From assembly GCF_038246755.1 (NCBI RefSeq), contig NZ_CP134706.1, positions 682,001 to 746,000 on the forward strand: a stretch of 64,000 bases of DNA, in the 5' to 3' direction. Below, piece after piece: positions 1 to 7,550 of this stretch. A program made the position numbers and the translations under genes. Each line of letters begins with the position of its first letter. The first letter of the stretch is position 1. Under the pieces are notes generated by a model that was not told where the DNA came from, made no database searches, and worked only from the letters and a program-made list of their open reading frames with translations. The DNA is from Micromonospora sp. FIMYZ51. Lineage in GTDB: Bacteria; Actinomycetota; Actinomycetes; Mycobacteriales; Micromonosporaceae.

Positions 1-425
1 AGACCTGCCCGATGGGCGACCTGCCTTATCCAGGTACGCCGACGCGGCCCCCACCCCGCCGGCACCACCAACTGCACATCCCGCACCGGCTCACCAGCGA
101 CCCGTTCGGCTTCCGCAGCCGCCCGACGCAGCGGCGCCGCAGCAAGCTCCACCGCCTCCACCCGCGTCCTGTCGACCACCAGATCCCCGTCAGCGGAACG
201 ACGCGGACTCGGCACCAACCTGCCCGGCTGCTCCTCGGCGGCCTGCCAAGCCTGCTGTCCCGTCCACACCCGCCCATCGCCCGCCACATATACGGCGCTC
301 GGCAGAAACGGCATACCGTCGAACGACAGCACCGACGCACGACCGTCGGCCCACGTCAACACCGCCACGGTGCTGGCACTACCGCAGTCAATCGACAGCC
401 GGACTCCCACCGCACCCATCGACAT
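1..425 (-). CDS. Hsp70/DnaK-like ATPase family protein, N-terminal part (runs off window)
   Basis: Reading leftwards from the ATG at 425 the frame stays open to the window edge for 141 codons. The start encodes MSMGAVGVRLSIDCGSASTV, the phosphate-1 loop of the actin/Hsp70 fold (normally G-I-D-F-G-T). It is followed by LSFDGMPFLPSAVYV, the typical 'D-G-x-x-x-x-P-S-A-V' stretch of actinobacterial Hsp70-family proteins. A second ATG two codons downstream is also possible. Such proteins are often found near type VII secretion or toxin loci, and here a deaminase toxin follows about 400 bases away on the same strand. The 3' part is missing, so substrate-binding or membrane domains cannot be assessed. 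Confidence 0.7.
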   Translation of the reverse strand, partial: MSMGAVGVRLSIDCGSASTVAVLTWADGRASVLSFDGMPFLPSAVYVAGDGRVWTGQQAWQAAEEQPGRLVPSPRRSADGDLVVDRTRVEAVELAAAPLRRAAAEAERVAGEPVRDVQLVVPAGWGPRRRTWIRQVAHRAG

Positions 426-634
426 AGTCAAACATGAGGATCACATTCACGTCACCTGTCGATCACTCACGGAAAGCGGAGGTCTTAGTTGACGCCGCGA
501 GGCTGGCCTCTTCACGAGAGCGTCCGCGCTGGGGGCGGCGAGCATTGCTCGGTCCTCCGCCGCTGCGCTCAGCAGGCTCACGGCAACCGTGCTGGACTGA
601 CGGCACGTAGTCATCCAGCGGAACCGAATGCTGC

Positions 635-853
635 CTATTGATCGTCCGGCCCAACCCAGAACAGACCCCGCTCGGCACCATTCTCATTGTATTCGAGCAC
701 GATGAGCCAGCCGGGCCGCGTATCGGGAGGGCGGATTCCCAGCGTCAGGGCGTATGCGGTCAGTGCGGCGGTGTCGAGGCTGTGGGCCCGCTCGTGCAGG
801 TCCGCCACGGCGGCTTCATCGCCCTGTACGGGGTGCTCGTCAGCCTGGATCAT
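635..853 (-). CDS. small acidic protein, candidate immunity protein of the deaminase toxin
   Basis: This 72-residue protein overlaps the 3' end of the toxin gene by 14 bases, so it is translationally coupled to it. I chose the ATG at 853 because GGGGAAGGA lies 7 bases upstream; an in-frame ATG at 877 would add eight residues. The C-terminal half reads PGWLIVLEYNENGAERGLFW, short beta-strand-like segments with conserved-looking Trp, as in Imm1-type immunity proteins that neighbour SCP1.201 deaminases. The protein is shorter than usual for that family. The +1 frame stays open beyond its stop (INRQHSVPLDDYVPS), so the gene may be frameshifted. Its function is inferred from position and weak resemblance only. 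Confidence 0.5.
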   Translation of the reverse strand: MIQADEHPVQGDEAAVADLHERAHSLDTAALTAYALTLGIRPPDTRPGWLIVLEYNENGAERGLFWVGPDDQ

Positions 854-1565
854 CGGTGATTCCTTCCCCGGTTCCATCGAACAGCCAAGCGCGTACGCCC
901 CCGTTGGGGCGAACCTGGTACACGGTCAACCTATAGCCTGCCGGCAGGGTGGCCTTGATGTTCTGGGTGCAGCCGTCCTCGCCGAGGCAGGGGCGCATGT
1001 TCGTGTAGAGGACAGCGTGCCGGATGCGGTGTCGACGCATGTGCGCGGTGGCGTTGGACTCGATATGCGTGATGAACCGAAGTGACGGTAGGGGAGCGGT
1101 GAGTCCGGTGCCGGCTCCGGTGTCCCCAGGCCCGACCAATGGCGTCAACGGCCGCCCGTCGGCGTCGTACAACCGTCCTGTGGCGACATCGCGTCCGACG
1201 TGGGGTCGGATCTCGTCGACTGCCGCCTTCTGTGGCCGGGTCGGGGCCACAGCGGGTGCGACCGAGTTGGCGGCTTCGTCGCTGGCGACAGCGGCTTTGG
1301 TCCCGGTGATGATGTCGACGTAAGACGCGACGGCTTCCTCGGCATCGTGGGCAAGTTGCGCCCCCTCACGTAGCCGCTGTGTCCCGGCGGCGAGGCGGGC
1401 GAGGGCCGCTCGGGCGTACGGGTTGGTGGAGGCGCCGATCACTGCGGTCAGACGATGAGTGGCCTGATCGACTTGGTCGGCAAGGCTCAGGGTGCGCTTC
1501 CGTTGCTTGCTCAAGTCGACGCGGACCGCGTTGAGCCGCGCGACGACATCGGCGATCAAGGACAA
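840..1565 (-). CDS. DddA-like (SCP1.201 family) deaminase toxin with DUF6244-like N-terminus
   Basis: A 241-residue protein with two parts. Residues 1-95 are helical and coiled-coil-like and resemble the DUF6244 type of N-terminus found in Micromonospora. Residues about 160-235 form a cytidine-deaminase-fold toxin domain with HIE at 167-169 (zinc-ligand His and catalytic Glu) and PCLGEDGC at 192-199 (zinc-ligand Cys 193 and 199), followed by the family-typical LPAGYRLTVY. DddA and relatives deaminate cytosine in DNA as polymorphic toxins. The start is a TTG preceded by GGGGAGG. A coupled downstream gene (635-853) is the likely antitoxin or immunity partner. There is no signal peptide, so export would need a type VII-like route, which is not visible in this window. 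Confidence 0.8.
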   Translation of the reverse strand: MSLIADVVARLNAVRVDLSKQRKRTLSLADQVDQATHRLTAVIGASTNPYARAALARLAAGTQRLREGAQLAHDAEEAVASYVDIITGTKAAVASDEAANSVAPAVAPTRPQKAAVDEIRPHVGRDVATGRLYDADGRPLTPLVGPGDTGAGTGLTAPLPSLRFITHIESNATAHMRRHRIRHAVLYTNMRPCLGEDGCTQNIKATLPAGYRLTVYQVRPNGGVRAWLFDGTGEGITDDPG

Positions 1566-1663
1566 CCCACTACCTCCCCGCGTCCTGCTTACATGCTGTC
1601 GAGATTCGCGAGCTGGAATAATGGTCGAGTAAAAGTCATTCTGTGGCGGCGTTGTGGGTGCTT

Positions 1664-2497
1664 CTATAGCTTAGCGGCGGCATTGTTCGCCGCGAGCCAA
1701 CCGGTGACGTTGCCGCAGTCGTAGTAGCTGCCGGTGGTGGGTGAGACGAGGACTTCGTGTTCGGTGGCGTACGCCTCGATGGCGTCGGTCGTCTGGTATT
1801 CGCCGTTGACGGGGTTCGGCGCGAGTTGGTCGAAGTAGCTGGTGATTTCGCCGGGTAGTAGGTAGCGGCTGATGTTGATGTAGCAGACGGGCTTCTGCCA
1901 GTCCTGGGGTTTCTCGATCATGCCGGTGAGGATGTGCGTGTCGGCGTCGTGGTTGCGGGTGGACAGGACGCCGTATCGGTGGGCTTGGCTGCCGTCGACG
2001 GTGGCTGCGGCGAGTGCGGCTGGTGTGCCGGCCTGCTGGCGGCGGGCAACGAGATCGGCGAGGTCGCTGCCGCCGTCGTGCCGCAGGAGAAGGTCGTCGC
2101 CGGTCAGGAGCAGGAAGTCGTCGTCGCCGATGAAGTCTCGGGCGATCATCGCGGGTACGGCGGTGCCGTATCGGTCATCGCGGGGCTGCTCGATGAAGGC
2201 GAAGTCGGCGAGGTCTTGGAGGTGGGCTGCGGGCGTCCACTTGTCGTCCCAGCCGCGTTGGTGGAAGTACGCCTCGGTGTCGGGATCGGCGGTGAAGTAG
2301 TGGCGTACCTGCGAACCGGCTTGGCCGGGCGCGGTGACGATGGCGATTTGGCTGATGTTGGCGCGTACGCAGTCTTCGACGGCATATTGCACGACAGGTT
2401 TGTTGAGGATGGGTAGCATGCATTTGTTGATGGTTTTCGCGACGGGAAGCATTCTGCTGCCGAATCCAGCAACGGCGATGATGGCTTTCGTTACCAC
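1664..2497 (-). CDS. galU: UTP--glucose-1-phosphate uridylyltransferase-like nucleotidyltransferase (GalU type)
   Basis: The 277-residue protein makes a UDP-sugar from UTP and a sugar 1-phosphate. The N-terminus VTKAIIAVAGFGSRMLPVAK matches the nucleotide-binding G-x-G-x-R-x-x-P-x-T/A-K signature. LPILNKPVVQYAVEDCV, LLTGDDLLL and GEYQTTDAIEAY follow in the usual GalU order. The GTG at 2497 is preferred because the protein then begins right before the signature. The open frame extends to 2623 without recognisable sequence. It is the last gene of the minus-strand unit 9349-1664, about 210 bases after the glycosyltransferase, suggesting that it supplies activated sugar to it. 'GFGSR' replaces the more common 'GLGTR'. 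Confidence 0.85.
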   Translation of the reverse strand: MVTKAIIAVAGFGSRMLPVAKTINKCMLPILNKPVVQYAVEDCVRANISQIAIVTAPGQAGSQVRHYFTADPDTEAYFHQRGWDDKWTPAAHLQDLADFAFIEQPRDDRYGTAVPAMIARDFIGDDDFLLLTGDDLLLRHDGGSDLADLVARRQQAGTPAALAAATVDGSQAHRYGVLSTRNHDADTHILTGMIEKPQDWQKPVCYINISRYLLPGEITSYFDQLAPNPVNGEYQTTDAIEAYATEHEVLVSPTTGSYYDCGNVTGWLAANNAAAKL

Positions 2498-2707
2498 GGG
2501 TTGGTCTTCCCCTTCGCGATTTCTGGCTGCGTAGATCGCCAGTGTACGCAAGGGGTGGGTAGCGGGTGTCCATGTATGACGGATCGGGGTTGGTTGTCGT
2601 CGGGACGCTTTGAACCAGCGCAATTGGTGGGCGCGGCTTGCACCGTCGCCCGCCGGTGCGTCAGGGGATCGCCGTGGGCGGCGTGGTGACGTACAGGGCC
2701 GCGTCTG

Positions 2708-4840
2708 TCAGGTTCGTGGCCGTTGGCGAGGTGCGGCCGGTCGGATGGTGAGGCGGGTGGCGGTGTCTGCGGAGATCTGGGATGCCGGGGTGATGCCGCC
2801 GGAGCTGGTGATGTGGTTCAAGGTTGGGGTGGGCCGGCGTTCGGGGTCGAGGTGGTGGTCGTGGGCTTGCTGGCGGACTCGCGCGAGCATGGTGTCGTAG
2901 TCGCGGGGTGTGCCGACCATGCCGTCGACGTATCGGTGCAGGGCGCCGACGCCGGTTTCGGCGATGCGTCGTCCGGCGAGTCGAGTCAGCAGGAGCAACT
3001 CGGTGTCGAAGCTGAGGTGGCGGTCGCGGGTGGCGGGCAGGATCTCGCGGAGTAGGTCGGCGGGGAAGGCTTTGAATCCGGCTTGCGGGTCGGTCACGTG
3101 ATCCAGGTCGAGGAGTTCCGCGACGGCCTGTTGGTAGAGCTGGCTGGTGCGGTTTGGACCGCTGGCCGGGTAGTAACCGTAGGCGTCTGGGGTGCGGCGA
3201 GAGCCTATTGCCGCGCCCACGTTGGGATCGGTGGCGAGTGAGCGGAGGAGTAGGCCGGCCTGGTCGAGCGGATAGGTGAGGTCGAGGTCGGTGTAGAAGA
3301 TGGCGGGGTATCCGACACCGGCGAGTTGGGTCAGTCCCCACAGCACCGCGCCGCCCTTCGCAGTGTTGTCCGGGCTGCTGGCGGGCTGGATCGCAGGCTC
3401 GACGTTGCCCTCACTGGTGGTCGTAGACGTGCCGTACGGGTAGCGGGCAATGGTGATGGAGATCCTGGGGGTGGGCGGGTTGCTGGCGAGGAGCTGCCGG
3501 AGACGTTGAGCTGACTCGCCGGTCGGGTCCTCATCGACGAAGAGCAGTCCGACCTTGGCGTCGGGTGTGGTGTCGGTGAGCCAGGCAAGCTGGGCGAGCT
3601 TGACCCGGGCGGCGTCCTGGCCGTGCGGGTTGCTCGGGGTAGGGGACTCCAATCGCGCGCTCTCGCCGCGCGTGGGAACGACGATGCCGATGTGGATGGG
3701 CTGCTCGGTATCGATGAAGGAATTCTTGGATCGGGCGGCTTTGACGGCGGCCATGAACCCGGCGAGGTGTAGGTCGTCGGGTATCCGGTCACGTCGGAGC
3801 TTGCTCAGGCCGCGGGCGAAAGCGAGCAGGACCGCGTCGTCGGTGAAGTGGTCGAGGGGGCGTAGCCCCTGATAGCCGGTGAGCCGGTCGGCGACGGCAT
3901 GCAGCAAGGTTCTCCCGGCCGTATCGATCGCCCAGCAGGTGATGGGGGTTCCGGCGTGGGTCCGGGCGTGCTCGGTGAGCAGTTGGTATGCGGTGACGAG
4001 CACCCGCTGGTGAGGTTCCCATACCGCCCCATCCGGCGTGGTGACGTTGGCCTGCCAAGCCGCCTCCCACTCCTCGACCAGGGCCGGCGCGTGCCCGTCC
4101 GGTACGGGTGATTGCCGCTGAAAGGTCGTGACGATGGCCATGGCGGCGGCGACGCCCCAAGGGGTACCCGCGGAGGATTCCAGGCCGTCGAGGAGGGTCT
4201 CGGCGACCCGCGTGAGGCCACCGTTACCGGCGGCGCACCAGGCAATGAACCCGTCTCGCGCCGTGGCAAGGGGTTGGACGAGCGTGGTGTGCACGGTTCG
4301 GGCCACCAGCGCTGCCGCGCGGTCGGTGAACGGGTCGGGTGCGGTCTGTTGGCGCGCGGATAGGAGGGCCTGCATGGTGGGCAGTCGGTCCGGCGTGAGC
4401 GGACGACACTTGAAGGTTCCCGCGAGGGCCTGCATCAGCGCCTCGGGGTCCGCCTCGCCGGCGTGTCGGGCGAAGGATGAGGTGGCGACGAATTCGGCAT
4501 CGATCATGTCTGGTCGGTGTTCGAGCGCCGCGATCGTGCGGGCGAATCGGTGGCAGCCGGTCGTGGTGGGGAACAGCAGGGCGCGCAGCCGGCCTGTGCT
4601 GGCACGCAGGTCGGGGCGGGCTGCGACCAATGCGGTGAGAATCCTGATGGGCAGGTCCGTGCGGACGTCGAGAGCGTGGACAACCTGCTCTGCCGTCTCC
4701 GGCTCGGTGACCGTGAGCAAGGAACGTAGCGCGCTGATGTCGGTGCACTGTTGGGCCAGGACCGTGGCGAGGGTGCGGTAGTCGTCAGTCGGGGCGGCCC
4801 GGGTGAACAGCGGGCTGACGGTGGTCGAGGTCGGGCTCAT
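2708..4840 (-). CDS. two-domain protein: uncharacterised helical N-terminal domain plus GT-A (GT2-like) glycosyltransferase
   Basis: This protein has 710 residues. Residues 1-380 are alpha-helical, rich in Ala, Leu and Arg, and I do not recognise the domain. Residues about 382-645 are a GT-A glycosyltransferase: IHIGIVVPTRGES opens the fold, KVGLLFVDEDPTGES holds the first acidic motif, and FYTDLDLTYPLDQ at 515-527 carries the DxD (D518, D520) that binds the metal and nucleotide sugar. VTDPQAGFKAF and LSFDTELLLL match GT2 acceptor-loop motifs. The last 60 residues are disordered. The ATG at 4840 overlaps the stop of the radical SAM gene by four bases (ATGA), so the two are co-translated. The neighbouring GalU could provide the UDP-sugar donor; the acceptor is unknown. 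Confidence 0.75.
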   Translation of the reverse strand: MSPTSTTVSPLFTRAAPTDDYRTLATVLAQQCTDISALRSLLTVTEPETAEQVVHALDVRTDLPIRILTALVAARPDLRASTGRLRALLFPTTTGCHRFARTIAALEHRPDMIDAEFVATSSFARHAGEADPEALMQALAGTFKCRPLTPDRLPTMQALLSARQQTAPDPFTDRAAALVARTVHTTLVQPLATARDGFIAWCAAGNGGLTRVAETLLDGLESSAGTPWGVAAAMAIVTTFQRQSPVPDGHAPALVEEWEAAWQANVTTPDGAVWEPHQRVLVTAYQLLTEHARTHAGTPITCWAIDTAGRTLLHAVADRLTGYQGLRPLDHFTDDAVLLAFARGLSKLRRDRIPDDLHLAGFMAAVKAARSKNSFIDTEQPIHIGIVVPTRGESARLESPTPSNPHGQDAARVKLAQLAWLTDTTPDAKVGLLFVDEDPTGESAQRLRQLLASNPPTPRISITIARYPYGTSTTTSEGNVEPAIQPASSPDNTAKGGAVLWGLTQLAGVGYPAIFYTDLDLTYPLDQAGLLLRSLATDPNVGAAIGSRRTPDAYGYYPASGPNRTSQLYQQAVAELLDLDHVTDPQAGFKAFPADLLREILPATRDRHLSFDTELLLLTRLAGRRIAETGVGALHRYVDGMVGTPRDYDTMLARVRQQAHDHHLDPERRPTPTLNHITSSGGITPASQISADTATRLTIRPAAPRQRPRT

Positions 4841-6423
4841 CGCGCCACCTGGAGCACGCGGGTGATCTTGGTGGCGGCTTGGGCTTCGGTGTCGACCGGA
4901 TAGAGGAGGTTCTGGCGCAGGAACGTACGCTCGAACGGGTTGAGCTCGCCGTGGATCACCACGGAGCCGCCTGTGATGGTGAATGGCGTGTGCGGCCGGC
5001 CGATGCGGACGATGAGCTGGCGGACCTCGTCGGGTGTCGGTGTTGTCGCGGTGGCGCAGACGGCGTGTTGGGTAAGCGGGCACCGTAGTCGGCAGTTGAC
5101 CTCCGGCTGGTCGTGGTGGGCGTTGTAGTCGGGCAGGTAGCTGCCGCGCACCACGACGCGTCCGCAGGAGGAGCGCTTCAGTACGGCGGGTCGATCCGGC
5201 TCCGGCACGTCTGCGTACACCTGGTCGAAGATCGTCATGATCCGCCGTTCCGTGTCGGCGGTGAGGAGTTTCTTTCCGGCGGTGAAGCTGCCTGCTGGCA
5301 GAGGAAGGCCGTAGGACATGAACGAGTTGACGTGATCGTCGGAGAACTTGAGCCCGCCGAGGACGACGACCCGGGCGCCGGCATCTTTGAAGGTCTCCCA
5401 TACGGAGCGGATGTGTGCGTCGGTCGTGTTGAGCCCTTCGGCGATGGGCCGGTAGTAGGCCAGCACGTTGAGGCGTGACTGCAGAGCACGACGCAGGAAG
5501 TCGAGGCGTTTGGTCCGGTTGGGTGGCTCGACACTTTCTGGCATGGCCGCGTAGCAGACGTTGATGTCCAGGTCTACGTTGCGCAGGCCCTCCAGCTCGG
5601 CGATTTGCTCGTCGTTGAGGCCGTACTTGGTGATGCAGCTGACCCGATTGGTCAAGCCCAGCTCATCCATCCGACGTAGCGCCTGGAGGGTGCGGGGCCA
5701 GAGTTGCGGAATGAACGCCTCCGAGGTGGACATGTGCAGACCGACCGGGGTCACGTGCGGGGTGAACCATGGATGAGCCAGCAGCCGGTTGATTGCCTCA
5801 TCGGCGGTGATGAACTCGACCGGCGTCCAGGAGCCGAGGTAGCCGCTGACGGTGTCGCCCTCGCGCCGGTAGCAGTAGGCGCACATCAGCGGGCAGCCGA
5901 TGCCCATGTCGACGCTCATCCCACCCTTCATCTGCGACACCAGGTAGGAGGTGTTCAACCCGTCGGCACCGGCCGTGCGTTGTAGCGCCAGGATCTCGGA
6001 AGCGGGCATCACTGGCTGGTACCCGGGGTCAGGCTCGGCTTTGAGTGCCAGCGGCGCACCCGCGCTGCCGACAATGCCCGGGTACTCGAAGGACAGGTTG
6101 ACCGCGAATCGCAACGCGTCGCAGTCGGCCTGGTCGAGGCCGTAGCGTTCCGTCAACGGGCGGATGATTCGGGCCGGGGCAGCGAGGAACGGTACTCGGC
6201 GTCCGGGGGGCTCGTGCATCATCCGGTCGGCGGTCACGGTGGTGAGCGCGGCGTCCAGGGCGTTGCTGGCAGGCTGGTCAGTGACATGGGCGAGTCGGGC
6301 GGTCTCGACGGCCAGGTAGGGGTCGGTCAGCGGACGCCGGTCGGTGAGCCGGCCGATGAGGGACGCTCGTGTGGCCGGGCTGTGTAGGCCGGAAGCGGGG
6401 ATTGGCCGTGTGTTGTTGGGCAT
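4837..6423 (-). CDS. radical SAM enzyme with C-terminal cysteine cluster
   Basis: A 528-residue protein. CPLMCAYC at residues 177-184 is the CX3CX2C motif that binds the [4Fe-4S] cluster cleaving S-adenosylmethionine. It is followed by barrel-like strands (VTPVGLHMSTSEAF, VSCITKYGL, LDINVCYAAMPES, RVVVLGGLKFSDD). Four more Cys at 420, 444, 448 and 456 could ligate an auxiliary Fe-S cluster as in SPASM or twitch enzymes; that is inference. The first 150 residues precede the barrel and are not recognised. The ATG at 6423 has GGAGG eight bases upstream. It lies between an Ldh-family oxidoreductase and a glycosyltransferase and likely performs one step of the same unknown pathway. The substrate cannot be named. 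Confidence 0.85.
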   Translation of the reverse strand: MPNNTRPIPASGLHSPATRASLIGRLTDRRPLTDPYLAVETARLAHVTDQPASNALDAALTTVTADRMMHEPPGRRVPFLAAPARIIRPLTERYGLDQADCDALRFAVNLSFEYPGIVGSAGAPLALKAEPDPGYQPVMPASEILALQRTAGADGLNTSYLVSQMKGGMSVDMGIGCPLMCAYCYRREGDTVSGYLGSWTPVEFITADEAINRLLAHPWFTPHVTPVGLHMSTSEAFIPQLWPRTLQALRRMDELGLTNRVSCITKYGLNDEQIAELEGLRNVDLDINVCYAAMPESVEPPNRTKRLDFLRRALQSRLNVLAYYRPIAEGLNTTDAHIRSVWETFKDAGARVVVLGGLKFSDDHVNSFMSYGLPLPAGSFTAGKKLLTADTERRIMTIFDQVYADVPEPDRPAVLKRSSCGRVVVRGSYLPDYNAHHDQPEVNCRLRCPLTQHAVCATATTPTPDEVRQLIVRIGRPHTPFTITGGSVVIHGELNPFERTFLRQNLLYPVDTEAQAATKITRVLQVAR

Positions 6424-6467
6424 CGTTCCTCCAGAGGGGTTCGTTGCGGGACGACCGGCAGATGCGG

Positions 6468-7550
6468 TTACGGCATTCCGGTGAGGGACTCGGTCAGGGA
6501 AGTTGGATCCACGCCGTGTGCGTGACCGGCCTCGATCAATGAGGCCAGGTGCTCATCGCCGAGCGGGATGCCGTGCCAATCGGCGTCGGCGACGGTCTGC
6601 CAGGCCCGGTCCCCGGGCATTCGAGGGGCCGATTCCGTCGAAGATGGGCGTGCGCTGCGGACCGCCCGCGCGAGCTGGTCGAGGTTGATGCCGAGCTTGT
6701 CGGCGACTCCGAGCGCATCGGGCGAGATCGTGATGGCTAACAGACCGCGGCGCTCGCCAGATGGCAGGGCGGTGGAGCCGGTGAACGCGCCGGCGAGGAT
6801 CTCGGCGGTCACCGCCAACGCGGAGCCTTTCGCGCCGCCGAACGCCCGCAGGACCGCTGCGCGGTGCGGGTCGCGGGTGGGTTGACCGTCTACGGCGTAC
6901 GCCCAGCCGGGAGGTAGGAGGCGCCCAGCAGTGGCATGCGCGGACACTGCGCCCCACGAGGCCGTACCGCAGGCAAGGTCGACCAGGATCGGGGGCCGGC
7001 CTCCGTTCGGTACGGCGACGGCCAGCGGAGTGTTGCCCAACACTGCCTCAGTGGCCCCGAACGGGACCACGCTTGCCTTGCCCGTCTGTCCCACCACGAT
7101 GGTGAGCACCCCGGCGAGGGCGCCGTGCAGGGCCGGTGAGCCGGCAGCTCCGATGTGTCCGCAACCGGCGAGGGCGACTACCGCTGCCCCGCCACGGGTG
7201 GCGATGGTGACCGCGTACCGAACCGCGATGGCTGCCGCCCACGGCCCGACCGCCAGGTCTGCATCCATCCGCGCACACACCCCGTTGCGGTTGATCAGCC
7301 GAATCCGGGGCCGGGGATTTAGCCGACCGTCGGCCAGCTTCGCTAGGTACCCACCGGTGAGCCGGGTGCCGTGCGACACCACCCCGCGTCGGTCGGTGTC
7401 AACCTGCGACCGCGCCACCGTACGCGCCGCGCGAGCCGGCACTCCAACCTGCAGGTAGCAGGCGGTCACATACTCGACCAACCGGTCGACCGGGACCCGC
7501 CGCGTAGGCCAGCGCTCCCTGCCGTCGGCTGGCGCATGGTCGGGGGTCAT
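6468..7550 (-). CDS. Ldh family oxidoreductase (malate/L-lactate dehydrogenase-like, PF02615)
   Basis: The 360-residue protein belongs to the NAD(P)-dependent 2-hydroxyacid/ketimine reductase family unrelated to classical MDH/LDH. Diagnostic are SQVDTDRRGVVSHGTRL (the catalytic-His 'SHG' block), GPWAAAIAVRYAVTIA, VVALAGCGHIGAAG and GNTPLAVAVPNGGRPPILVD. The family reduces alpha-keto or cyclic imino acids such as malate, ureidoglycolate or delta-1-piperideine-2-carboxylate; the substrate here is unknown. The ATG at 7550 overlaps the stop of the upstream GH3 gene (ATGA), indicating translational coupling. The radical SAM gene starts 44 bases after its stop. Confidence 0.85.
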   Translation of the reverse strand: MTPDHAPADGRERWPTRRVPVDRLVEYVTACYLQVGVPARAARTVARSQVDTDRRGVVSHGTRLTGGYLAKLADGRLNPRPRIRLINRNGVCARMDADLAVGPWAAAIAVRYAVTIATRGGAAVVALAGCGHIGAAGSPALHGALAGVLTIVVGQTGKASVVPFGATEAVLGNTPLAVAVPNGGRPPILVDLACGTASWGAVSAHATAGRLLPPGWAYAVDGQPTRDPHRAAVLRAFGGAKGSALAVTAEILAGAFTGSTALPSGERRGLLAITISPDALGVADKLGINLDQLARAVRSARPSSTESAPRMPGDRAWQTVADADWHGIPLGDEHLASLIEAGHAHGVDPTSLTESLTGMP

